From Pseudomonadota bacterium (GTDB lineage: Bacteria > Pseudomonadota > Alphaproteobacteria > Rhizobiales > Tepidamorphaceae): 9,515 bases of DNA. The stretch is taken from the NCBI GenBank assembly GCA_023435545.1, contig JAEYRQ010000602.1, positions 1-9,515 of the forward strand. The letters run 5' to 3'. Made by a program: the position numbers and the translations under genes. The notes beneath the pieces are model-generated. The model did not search any database, had not been told where the DNA came from, and worked only from the letters and a program-made list of their open reading frames with translations. This document shows, piece by piece, positions 1 through 6,355 of the stretch; the first letter of the stretch is position 1, and the number at the start of each line of letters is the position of its first letter.

Positions 1-514
1 GGGTCGCCGTGAGGAAGACCGCCATCGGGTCGTTCGAGCCGGATTCGACCTCGAGCGTCGACCTGACGCGCTCCCTGATCCTGATGCCGCCGACCCTCAA
101 CAGGAAGAACACGGCGGCAGCGTCGGTCGAACTGACAATGGCCCCCAACAGCAGGGAGACCAGCCAGCTCAGCCCGGACAAATAGTGGACGAGCGCCCCG
201 ACGAGGACCGTGGTGAGCACAACCCCGATCGTCGCCAGCACCAGCGCCGGCCCCGCGGCTCGCTGGGCGGTTTCGAAGCGGGTGTTGAAACCCGAATCGA
301 ACAGGATGACCGCGAGCGCCACCGATCCGATAAAATATGCGACCGGCGCATTGTCGAACTGTATTCCGAGACCGTCCTCGCCCACCAAGAGGCCGATGCC
401 CAGGAAGAGCAGCAGCAGGGGAGCGCCAATTCGGAAGGCGATCAGACTCGTCAGTACCGCCAGGACCAGCAGGGACGAGGCCAGGAGGATAACCAGGAGC
501 GGCAGGTCGAACAT
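1..514 (-). CDS. nhaP2: K+/H+ antiporter, NhaP2/CvrA type (CPA1 family), 5' part only
   Basis: This gene is cut by the left window edge; 171 N-terminal residues are visible, against well over 500 in full-length NhaP2. Members are inner-membrane cation/proton antiporters that expel K+ (and Na+) in exchange for H+. The visible part is almost wholly hydrophobic, with helices at about residues 4-27, 31-45, 58-75, 88-110 and 117-140. Recognisable family motifs are LVGEDGLGIQFDN (43-55), LFDSGFNT (71-78), GAIVSSTDAAAVF (124-136) with Asp131, and ESGSNDPMAVFLT (157-169). The Asn161-Asp162 pair matches the ion-binding ND of CPA1 antiporters. The ATG complements 512-514. The upstream TAGGGGACT is only a weak ribosome-binding site, but the protein begins as the family does. 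The gene is divergent from the three-gene operon starting at 648. Assignment to CPA1 is firm; NhaP2 over another K+/H+ antiporter is very likely. Confidence 0.88.
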   Translation of the reverse strand, partial: MFDLPLLVILLASSLLVLAVLTSLIAFRIGAPLLLLFLGIGLLVGEDGLGIQFDNAPVAYFIGSVALAVILFDSGFNTRFETAQRAAGPALVLATIGVVLTTVLVGALVHYLSGLSWLVSLLLGAIVSSTDAAAVFFLLRVGGIRIRERVRSTLEVESGSNDPMAVFLTAT

Positions 515-647
515 AGTCCCCTACGGCAGGACGCGGTGCGGGCGGGTCATCGGGAGCGATGGTGATGAACGATCATGGCGGGTTCACGTAGCAGATGCTA
601 TCAAATCGGCGAAGCTGTGGCCGGAAAACCGGCGATGGGAGGCGATT
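515..647. promoter_or_regulatory. Divergent intergenic region between nhaP2-like gene and coiled-coil operon
   Basis: These 133 bp separate two divergent start codons, so promoters for both directions should lie here. I could not find a convincing -35/-10 pair for either. A small hairpin is visible at 620-633: GCCGG, loop AAAA, CCGGC. It sits just upstream of the ribosome-binding site at 637-642 and could tune translation of the first operon gene, but a 5-bp stem in GC-rich DNA may be chance. The frame of the downstream gene stays open leftward through this region, which I attribute to GC-rich composition. Confidence 0.45.
637..642 (+). promoter_or_regulatory. Ribosome-binding site setting the start at 648
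   Basis: GGGAGG lies 5 nt before the ATG at 648. It decides the start, because the reading frame is open back to 210 and earlier ATGs would overlap the divergent antiporter gene. Confidence 0.75.
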
Positions 648-1829
648 ATGCAGGATTCGACCGCATTGACACCGATGCAATATCTCGATCGCGCGATGGG
701 CGCGCTTCGTGACATCGGTCTTGCCCCGAAGGAAGGCGAGCAGGCACCGATCACGGCCCTTCTCGAGAAGATCTCCGACCTCGAGCCCGACAAGGTGGTG
801 ATCATCGCGCGTACGCTGCAGCAGGCCTCGTTCTTCAACGAGGTCGTGCGCGAGCAGGTCGCGGCGATGAATGTGGGCGAGCGCTACGAGCAGATCACGC
901 GCGCCTTTGATTCGATCCGCGACGATGCGAAGGGCATGGTCGACCAGCTGGCCGACGGGCGGATCGACACCTGGGAGCGCTTGCAGAATGCCTGGATGAA
1001 GATGCGGCGAGGCGACGTGGCGCAGCGCTTCGAGGATATCAGAAAGGTCTATCTCGACGTTGCCCGCGCCACAAAGGACCAGATCGACCGCGAGCACGTT
1101 ATCCTTGAGGCCTATCGCGACTTCCGCGGTGCCCTGAAGAACGCCGAGGTGCTGGCGCTCGAGGTGCTGAAGTCGGCCGAGGCCGAACTCGACAAGGCCA
1201 AGGCGGTGCTGACCGAGGCATCGAATGCCGTGGAGGCGGCGGCCGGTGCCGCGGCCGAGGCCGCCGAGCGTGCGCGGCTCGAACTCGCCCGCGACGAGAA
1301 GATGCGGGTGATGCAGTTCGAGGACAAGCGCTACCAGATCGCCAAGGAGCTCGCAGACAATCTGACCATCGGCTACAACACCTCCGAGGTGATCATGGCG
1401 CGGCTGATGCAGACGACCAGCGCCAAGGAGCGAATCTACGCCCAGTCCGTGAGTTTCTTCTCCACCAACGAGACCGTGCTGACCGCCCTGAAGGCCTCGT
1501 TCACCGGGCTGTTCGGACTGCACGAGTCGACGAAGACCCTCGATGCCATGAAGGAGGGCGTCTCGAAGAGCCTGGAGACCCTCGCCGAGATCGGCGACCA
1601 GGTGCAGGAAGCGGCACTGAGGGCCGGCTACGGCCCGACCGTCAGGGCAGATGCCGTGAAGATGCTGGTCGACTCGGTGGTGAACTTCCAGGAGCGCTCA
1701 ACCGAGATCATCGCCGAGATGCGCGAACAGGCGACCCGCAACTCCAACGAGATCCGCGACGCGGTGGAGGACGGCAAGCGCCGTCTCGCCCGCCTCGCCG
1801 CCGAGGGCAACGCGCTGACGGTGGGCTAG
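648..1829 (+). CDS. Soluble helical protein, first gene of operon; distant TelA-like candidate
   Basis: The product is 393 residues with no signal peptide or membrane segment, so it should be cytoplasmic. I do not recognise it with certainty. Residues 1-75 look like a small helical head (TPMQYLDRAMGAL, then LLEKISDLEPDK). Residues 80-235 are long charged helices with an Ala/Glu-rich stretch at 165-215, likely coiled coil. Residues 236-365 read as a conserved-looking helical bundle (NLTIGYNTSEV, FFSTNETVLTALKASF, RAGYGPTVRADAVKMLV, NFQERSTEIIAEM). The order of motifs in this last part (an Asn followed by VL, then a helix beginning STKTLDAM, then a terminal charged helix) resembles TelA/YaaN toxic-anion-resistance proteins, but only distantly. 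A large upstream extension of the frame is rejected because it runs antisense through the antiporter gene. The next gene begins 19 nt after the stop, so co-transcription is expected. It probably partners the membrane protein downstream. Confidence 0.8.
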   Translation: MQDSTALTPMQYLDRAMGALRDIGLAPKEGEQAPITALLEKISDLEPDKVVIIARTLQQASFFNEVVREQVAAMNVGERYEQITRAFDSIRDDAKGMVDQLADGRIDTWERLQNAWMKMRRGDVAQRFEDIRKVYLDVARATKDQIDREHVILEAYRDFRGALKNAEVLALEVLKSAEAELDKAKAVLTEASNAVEAAAGAAAEAAERARLELARDEKMRVMQFEDKRYQIAKELADNLTIGYNTSEVIMARLMQTTSAKERIYAQSVSFFSTNETVLTALKASFTGLFGLHESTKTLDAMKEGVSKSLETLAEIGDQVQEAALRAGYGPTVRADAVKMLVDSVVNFQERSTEIIAEMREQATRNSNEIRDAVEDGKRRLARLAAEGNALTVG

Positions 1830-1848
1830 CGAGGTAGCGAGGGGAACG

Positions 1849-2790
1849 ATGGCCGCTGACGCCGCCGCCACAGCCCAGAGGCCGCTCGGCGACCTGATGC
1901 TTGCGATGGACGTGGTGGACACACTCCGCCACCGCGAGAATCTTGTCGCGCGCGAGCTCGGCGGCGAGGATCGCGACGCACGACTGATCAAGCGCCTGCG
2001 CGAGATCTACAAGGCGCAAGGCATAGAGATCACCGACGAGATCCTCGCCGAGGGTGTCAGGGCGCTGAAGGAGCGCCGCTTCGTTTATACCCCTCCGGCC
2101 GACGGCTTCCAGGTGCGGCTCGCCCGGCTCTATGTCCGGCGCATGTCCTGGGGCAAGCGGGTCGCGGCGGTCGCGATTCTGTTGATCCTCGCCTGGGGCG
2201 CCTGGCTCGTCTTCGTCACCATGCCGGCCGAGCGCCGTGCCGAGGCGCTGCATGTCGAGATGACCGAGACGCTGCCGCGCGAACTGGAGCGCGTCGCCGG
2301 CCATATCGTCGAGATGACCAGCGTGACGGAGGCGCTGCGGCAGGCGGAGGCTGCCCTCGATGCCGGCGAACAGGCATTGGAAGTCGGCAACGTCGAGGCT
2401 GCCCGAGGTGCCGTGGCCGAGTTGAGGTCGCTGGAGGCGCGGCTCGGGCAGGAATACGTGCTGAAGATCGTGTCACGTCCCGGGGCGACGAGCGGCCTCT
2501 GGCGCATTCCCGATGTCAACCAGGAGGCACGCAACTACTATCTCGTCGTCGAGGCGCTCGATCGGGAGGGCCGTCCGGTCGCGGTTCCGGTCGCCAACGA
2601 GGAAACCGGCGAAATCCGGATGGTGAACCAGTGGGGTGTGCGGGTTCCCGAGGCCACCTTCGCCCGGGTCAGGGCCGACAAGGAGGACGACGGCATCATC
2701 CAGAACGACATACTCGGCGCAAAGCAGCGCGGCGACCTCGAGCCAGCCTATGCGATGCCGGTCTCCGGCGGCGCGATCACGGAGTGGTAG
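1849..2790 (+). CDS. DUF6384-like single-pass membrane protein
   Basis: The product has 313 residues. Residues 1-100 are a soluble, charged domain (RPLGDLMLAMDVVDTLRHRE, then a helix-rich segment to RRFVYTPP). One membrane helix lies at about 104-124 (RVAAVAILLILAWGAWLVFV), preceded by RLYVRRMSWGKR, so the positive-inside rule puts the N-domain in the cytoplasm and the C-domain in the periplasm. Residues 130-200 are helical and Glu/Ala-rich. Residues 207-313 form a compact domain with SGLWRIPDVNQEARNYYLVV, NEETGEIRMVNQWGVRVP and DGIIQNDILGAKQRGDLEP. From memory this matches DUF6384, a family of unknown function; a profile search would settle it. GAGGGG at 1839-1844 lies 4 nt before the ATG. 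Only 4 nt separate its stop from the next start. It is likely the membrane anchor of a complex formed with its two neighbours. Confidence 0.82.
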   Translation: MAADAAATAQRPLGDLMLAMDVVDTLRHRENLVARELGGEDRDARLIKRLREIYKAQGIEITDEILAEGVRALKERRFVYTPPADGFQVRLARLYVRRMSWGKRVAAVAILLILAWGAWLVFVTMPAERRAEALHVEMTETLPRELERVAGHIVEMTSVTEALRQAEAALDAGEQALEVGNVEAARGAVAELRSLEARLGQEYVLKIVSRPGATSGLWRIPDVNQEARNYYLVVEALDREGRPVAVPVANEETGEIRMVNQWGVRVPEATFARVRADKEDDGIIQNDILGAKQRGDLEPAYAMPVSGGAITEW

Positions 2791-2794
2791 CCCG

Positions 2795-4231
2795 ATGGCG
2801 AAGGGACGCGCGACGCTGGAGCGTATCGACCGTGAGATCGCCGGCCTGAGGGCGGAGGAGGCTCAGTACGCCGCGCAAGTCGCGGAGGTGGCGGACGGTC
2901 TGGCACGGCTGCGCAACGAAGAGATCGACGCCTATCGTGATCTTGCCCGGTTCCGGCTCGATGCCGAGCGCGGCCGGCGGATCGGAGGCGCCCTGGAAAA
3001 GGCGGAGGCGAAGGCGCGGCAGATGCTGGCCGAGCGCGAGCGCGCCCTGGCCGAGTTCGAGAACCGCGTCGCAGAGGCGACCGCCCGCGTCCGCGAGTTG
3101 GAAGCCGAGCGCAGCAGGCTGGCTGCTGAGGTCAGCGCCCGCCACGCCGAGGTCGACCGCGCCGATGCCGCCCTCATCGAGCGATTGTCGGCGACGGAGG
3201 ATTACAATTCGCGCCTCGCCGCGGTGGAGGCCGCCGAGCAGACGGCCATGGAGGCGGAGCGAAAGGCCGAGCTCGCCGCCGCCGACCGTGTCGAGAAGGG
3301 CCAGCCATACGAGGCCGACCCCCTGTTCATGTATCTCTGGAACAGGCGCTACGGGACGTCGGACTATCAGGGCAGGGGCCTCGTCCGCGCTCTCGACGGT
3401 TGGGTTGCCGGCATCGTGGGCTTCGCCGATGCACGCGCCAACTACCACATGCTGACCGAGATCCCGGTCCGGCTGGGCGAGCACGCGGTGCGCGCCCGCA
3501 GCGCCGCAGACGCCGCGGCCGCCGGGCTCGACGCGCATGAGGCGGAACAGCGTCGGGCGGCGGGCATTCACGATATCGAGGCCTCTGCTGGCGAACTGGA
3601 TCAGCGCCTGGCGGCAATCGCCGAGAACATGAAGGCCGCTGATGCGCATCGTGACGAACTGGAGGCCGCCAGGTCTGCGTTGCTGCGCGGCGAGGATGAG
3701 ACCAGCCGGGCCGCGGTGGCAACGCTCGTGGAGGCGTTGCGTACGGAGTCCCTGCCGCAGTTGCGCCGCGAGGCGCTGCTGACGCCCGATCCTGCAGACG
3801 AGGCCATCGTCGACCGCCTCGAGCGGCTGGACGACCGGATCGGCGACCTCGAGGAGGAGCAGGAGCGCCGGCTGCGTCTGCAGCAGGACGCCGAATCCAA
3901 GCGCCGCGATCTGGAGCAGGCGCGCTCCCGCTTCATTTCCGAAGGTTACGACGACGACCGCTGGGAGTTCGACGAGCGCGCCGTCGAGGACATCCTCAAG
4001 GCGTTGCTTCGTGGGGCCATGACCGGCGCTGTCCTCTGGAAGGGCTTGCGCCGAGCCGGCCGCTACACGCCGCCCAGCCGGCCGAGCAGCACCGGCGGCC
4101 CGGGGCGGAGCGGGCCGGTGTTCCGCCCGCCGTCGCGGCCGATGCCATCGCCGCGGCCGTCCTCAGGCGGCTTCCGGACTGGCGGCACCATCGGCCGCAG
4201 CGGCGGCTTCCGCACCGGCGGAAAGTTCTGA
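2795..4231 (+). CDS. Long coiled-coil protein with Gly/Arg/Pro/Ser-rich tail, third gene of operon
   Basis: The product has 478 residues with no signal peptide or clear membrane helix. I do not recognise a named family. Residues 3-168 are an almost unbroken Ala/Glu/Arg heptad-type coiled coil. Residues 169-228 form a globular island with an aromatic-rich segment (YEADPLFMYLWNRRYGTSDY, then LDGWVAGIVGFADARANYHML). Residues 229-385 are a second coiled coil. Residues 386-420 include an amphipathic stretch (AVEDILKALLRGAMTGAVLW) that could touch a membrane. Residues 424-478 are low-complexity Pro/Ser/Gly/Arg, ending with two copies of GGFRTGG and a final Lys-Phe. The ATG at 2795 follows the upstream stop by 4 nt; GGAG at 2781-2784 inside the upstream gene is a plausible ribosome-binding site at 10 nt. 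The frame extends upstream to 2636, but that start would overlap the previous gene by 155 nt. Its stop is 5 nt from that of the convergent gene. A structural or scaffold role is inference. Confidence 0.82.
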   Translation: MAKGRATLERIDREIAGLRAEEAQYAAQVAEVADGLARLRNEEIDAYRDLARFRLDAERGRRIGGALEKAEAKARQMLAERERALAEFENRVAEATARVRELEAERSRLAAEVSARHAEVDRADAALIERLSATEDYNSRLAAVEAAEQTAMEAERKAELAAADRVEKGQPYEADPLFMYLWNRRYGTSDYQGRGLVRALDGWVAGIVGFADARANYHMLTEIPVRLGEHAVRARSAADAAAAGLDAHEAEQRRAAGIHDIEASAGELDQRLAAIAENMKAADAHRDELEAARSALLRGEDETSRAAVATLVEALRTESLPQLRREALLTPDPADEAIVDRLERLDDRIGDLEEEQERRLRLQQDAESKRRDLEQARSRFISEGYDDDRWEFDERAVEDILKALLRGAMTGAVLWKGLRRAGRYTPPSRPSSTGGPGRSGPVFRPPSRPMPSPRPSSGGFRTGGTIGRSGGFRTGGKF

Positions 4232-4236
4232 CGGTC

Positions 4237-5325
4237 TCAATCAGCGGCCGACCGCCGCTGCGCCTGCCAGATCTTCCAGATCAGCGGCATCAGCCCCACC
4301 GCGATGAAGATGCGGGCGATGTGGTGGGTGGCGACGAAGGCCACCCCGGCGTTCAGCGTCAGCGCGATCAGGCTCATCTCGGTCACGCCGCCCGGCGCGT
4401 AGGCGAGGATCAGCGCGGTCAGCGACTCGTCGACCAGCCCCGAGTGGTAGAGGCTGAGCGACACCGTCATGGTCACGATCAGCATCACGACCGTCGCCGT
4501 GGCCGAGGCGCCGAGCGCCTTGCCGACCGCCCTCACCGACAGACCGGCGAAGCGGGCGCCGAGCGCGGAGCCGACTACCACCTGCGCCGCGAAGACGATG
4601 AAGGGTGGCGGCGCGGCTTCGGTGAAACCCAGCCCGTGCACCAGCGCGCTCAGCACCAGTGGTCCGGTGATCTGGGCGCCCGGCAGCTTCACCGCCGAGC
4701 CCGCGAAGTAGCCGATGATGGCGCAGGCAGACAGGATCGCGATGTCGAGGAGTTCGATCTCCCAGCCGCTGGAGATGTCGCCGATCGCCCGGCTGCCGAC
4801 CGGGCCATAGATCGCCTCCATGACGAACGGGATGGTCAGCACCGCCATCAGAATGCGGCAGAAGTGGATCAGCGAAATCGTCCGCCCGTCGCCGCCGACG
4901 CCCTCGCCAATGATCGCCATCTCCACGAGGCCGCCCGGGATCGCCGCGAAGTAGGCGGTGGGCCGGTCGAAGCCAAACAGGCGGCGGTAGATCTGATAGA
5001 CCAGCGCCGCGGCCACGCAGATGAAGACGAGGAGGGCGGCCAGGGTGATCCACCAGTCGCCGATTCCGGCCACCACGTCCGGCGTGAACCCGGCTCCGAG
5101 CATGACGCCGATGATCGGAACCATCGTGGTGCGCAGCCACATCGGCACGCTGACACCGTGCCCCCGGACGGCGATGCCGGCAACGCCGGTTGCCCCGACG
5201 ACCAGCATCGGTCCCATCATCCAGGGCAGCGGCAGTCCGATGTGCGAGGCGATCCAGCCGCCCGCGGTGCCGAGCGCCAGGGTGGCTGCCGTCCTCGCCG
5301 TCGCCGTCAGCGCAGCGGCGGGCAT
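4237..5325 (-). CDS. AbrB-family integral membrane protein (internal duplication), putative transporter
   Basis: The product has 362 residues with about ten hydrophobic helices, as expected for the AbrB/AbrB-duplication membrane family (Pfam AbrB, PF05145). Members are often mislabelled ammonia monooxygenase or transcriptional regulator; their substrate is unknown to me. The two halves are visibly related. LPLPWMMGPM (31-40), IPGGLVEM (129-136) and HFCRI (154-158) in the first match LPGAQITGPL (214-223), APGGVTEM (310-317) and HHIARI (334-339) in the second, an offset of about 181-183 residues. The paired PGG-x-x-EM motifs in hydrophobic surroundings suggest a two-fold symmetric transport core. 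It is not related to the Bacillus DNA-binding protein AbrB. The ATG complements 5323-5325. No purine-rich ribosome-binding site precedes it, so the exact start is less secure than the identity. It is convergent with the coiled-coil operon (5 nt between stops) and divergent from the GNAT gene. Confidence 0.88.
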   Translation of the reverse strand: MPAAALTATARTAATLALGTAGGWIASHIGLPLPWMMGPMLVVGATGVAGIAVRGHGVSVPMWLRTTMVPIIGVMLGAGFTPDVVAGIGDWWITLAALLVFICVAAALVYQIYRRLFGFDRPTAYFAAIPGGLVEMAIIGEGVGGDGRTISLIHFCRILMAVLTIPFVMEAIYGPVGSRAIGDISSGWEIELLDIAILSACAIIGYFAGSAVKLPGAQITGPLVLSALVHGLGFTEAAPPPFIVFAAQVVVGSALGARFAGLSVRAVGKALGASATATVVMLIVTMTVSLSLYHSGLVDESLTALILAYAPGGVTEMSLIALTLNAGVAFVATHHIARIFIAVGLMPLIWKIWQAQRRSAAD

Positions 5326-5453
5326 GGGATGTCGGGGGAAGGGCAGGGTGGCATGCCGTGGCTTTAGACTGCCGGGCGGGTTGCGGCAATCGGTCGCCGC
5401 GCAAGGCTCCTATTCCGTCAGGACAGGCATCGCATTCTTGAGCGGGATATGCG

Positions 5454-5516
5454 GATTCGATCTCTCAAGACGATGATTCAGCGTCTCAACTCGGTGAATC
5501 AGCCATTGAGCAGGTC
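5454..5516 (+). repeat. Three imperfect 21-bp tandem units
   Basis: Units begin at 5454 (GATTC), 5475 (GATTC) and 5496 (GAATC), exactly 21 bp apart. Units 1 and 2 agree at 14 of 21 positions, sharing GATTC and TCTCAA (5463-5468 and 5484-5489). Units 2 and 3 agree at 11 of 21. A 21-bp step is two helical turns, so equal sites would face the same side of DNA, as in arrays bound by a regulator. The same period also gives a 7-residue repeat if translated. Confidence 0.55.
5474..5501. repeat. 7-bp perfect inverted repeat, possible operator
   Basis: TGATTCA at 5474-5480 and TGAATCA at 5495-5501 are exact reverse complements separated by 14 bp. Arm centres are 21 bp apart, two helical turns, as expected for a dimeric regulator site. 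It overlaps units 2 and 3 of the tandem repeat. It could regulate either divergent gene. No T-run follows, so a terminator is unlikely. Confidence 0.4.
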
Positions 5517-5660
5517 GACCCAACCGATTCTGCCGATTGAGGTTTCCCGATGCCGTGGCTGCGACCGCAGACGTTGAAGCGGAATCGGAGGATGAACGGC
5601 CGGCTGGCGGCAGCCGGGGAAACGTGCAACGGAATTTCCGATCACCGACGGGACAAGGCA

Positions 5661-5665
5661 GAGGA
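5661..5665 (+). promoter_or_regulatory. Ribosome-binding site for GNAT gene
   Basis: GAGGA lies 3 nt before the ATG at 5669. It supports this start over the ATG at 5537 in the same frame, whose extension is low-complexity and unlike the family. Confidence 0.6.
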
Positions 5666-5668
5666 CAG

Positions 5669-6349
5669 ATGAGCAAAGACTTGGCCGGATGGACGCCGCG
5701 TCCGCGGCCGCCGCGGACTGCGATCGAGGGTCGCTTCGTCCGGGTCGAGCCCTTCCACGCGGACCGCCATGTGGCCGACCTGTTCGAAGCGTACAGTCTC
5801 GATGCCGGGGGAGGCCTGTGGACCTGGATGGGCTACGGTCCGTTCCCCGATTTCGACAGCTACCGCGACCACGCGGCCCGGGTGATGTCGGGAGATGACC
5901 CGCTGTTCCATGCGATCGTCGACCTTGCGACCGGACGGGCCGTCGGGGTGGCCAGCCTGATGCGGATCTCGCCGGAGCACGGCGTCGTGGAGGTCGGCCA
6001 CATCGCCTACTCGCCGCTCCTGCAGCGGAAACCCGGCGCGACCGAGGCGATGTACCTCATGGCCCGGCGCGTCTTCGACGAACTCGGCTATCGCCGCTAC
6101 GAATGGAAATGCGACTCCCTGAACAGCCCCTCCCGCCGCGCCGCCGAGCGGCTCGGGTTCCGCTTCGAGGGCACCTTCCGCAAGCACATGATCGTCAAGA
6201 GCCGCAACCGCGATACCGCCTGGTTCGCGATCACGGACGACGAATGGCCGGCGCTAAGGTCGGCGTTCGAGCGCTGGATCGATCCGGCGAACTTCGATCG
6301 CGAGGAGCGGCAGCGCCGCTCTCTTGAGGCGGTGCGCGCCGGAGACTGA
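5669..6349 (+). CDS. GNAT-family N-acetyltransferase (RimJ/RimL-like)
   Basis: The product has 226 residues, typical for this branch. It should transfer an acetyl group from acetyl-CoA to an amine; the substrate cannot be told from sequence. The N-terminal strand GRFVRVEPFHADRHVADLFE (21-40) is the usual GNAT beginning. VVEVGHIAYSPLLQRKPGATEAMY (106-129) spans strands 4-5 and the pyrophosphate-binding loop, where R120-K-P-G-A-T fits the Q/R-x-x-G-x pattern. YRRYEWKCDSLNSPSRRAAERLGF (141-164) is the conserved C-terminal signature, with Asn152 and the AAERLGF helix. FEGTFRKHMIVKSRNRDTAWFAI follows as in homologues of the yeast YIR042C-like group. The frame is open upstream to 5537, but GAGGA before 5669 and family similarity favour the later start. 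Its stop lies 6 nt from that of the convergent CDF-like gene. It appears monocistronic. Confidence 0.9.
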   Translation: MSKDLAGWTPRPRPPRTAIEGRFVRVEPFHADRHVADLFEAYSLDAGGGLWTWMGYGPFPDFDSYRDHAARVMSGDDPLFHAIVDLATGRAVGVASLMRISPEHGVVEVGHIAYSPLLQRKPGATEAMYLMARRVFDELGYRRYEWKCDSLNSPSRRAAERLGFRFEGTFRKHMIVKSRNRDTAWFAITDDEWPALRSAFERWIDPANFDREERQRRSLEAVRAGD

Positions 6350-6355
6350 CCTCCG

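Larger units (their letters stand above)
5326..5668. promoter_or_regulatory. Divergent intergenic region with repeats, visibly lower GC
   Basis: These 343 bp lie between the AbrB-family start and the GNAT start, so promoters in both directions are expected. The part 5400-5545 is visibly lower in GC than its surroundings and holds the repeats listed separately. I found no clear sigma-70-type promoter. Frames stay open on both strands. On the minus strand a frame ending at 5410 encodes a 7-residue-periodic stretch, and on the plus strand a short frame starts at ATG 5449; neither has a good ribosome-binding site. It may also contain the eroded end of a lost gene. Confidence 0.5.

Noticed and set aside
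620..633. GCCGG-AAAA-CCGGC hairpin as a riboswitch or attenuator
   Set aside because: Only five base pairs with no conserved surrounding structure; listed only as part of the intergenic region.
210..647. N-terminal extension of the first operon protein back to ATG 210
   Set aside because: It runs antisense through the antiporter gene, is Arg/Ser-rich without domain character, and GGGAGG in front of ATG 648 gives a better start.
573..1523. 316-residue minus-strand frame opposite the first operon gene
   Set aside because: His/Gly/Leu/Arg-rich composition typical of the mirror frame of a GC-rich helical gene; no domain, and the plus strand has the coherent protein.
2777..3649. 290-residue minus-strand frame opposite the coiled-coil gene
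   Set aside because: Gly/Arg/Leu-rich with no recognisable motif; a shadow of GC-biased third codon positions.
4321..5367. 348-residue plus-strand frame opposite the AbrB-family gene
   Set aside because: Extremely Arg/Asp/His/Gln-rich, no fold signature, while the minus strand encodes a clear membrane protein with conserved duplicated motifs.
5537..5668. N-terminal extension of the GNAT protein from ATG 5537
   Set aside because: The added 44 residues are charged low-complexity sequence absent from the family, and GAGGA precedes the 5669 start.
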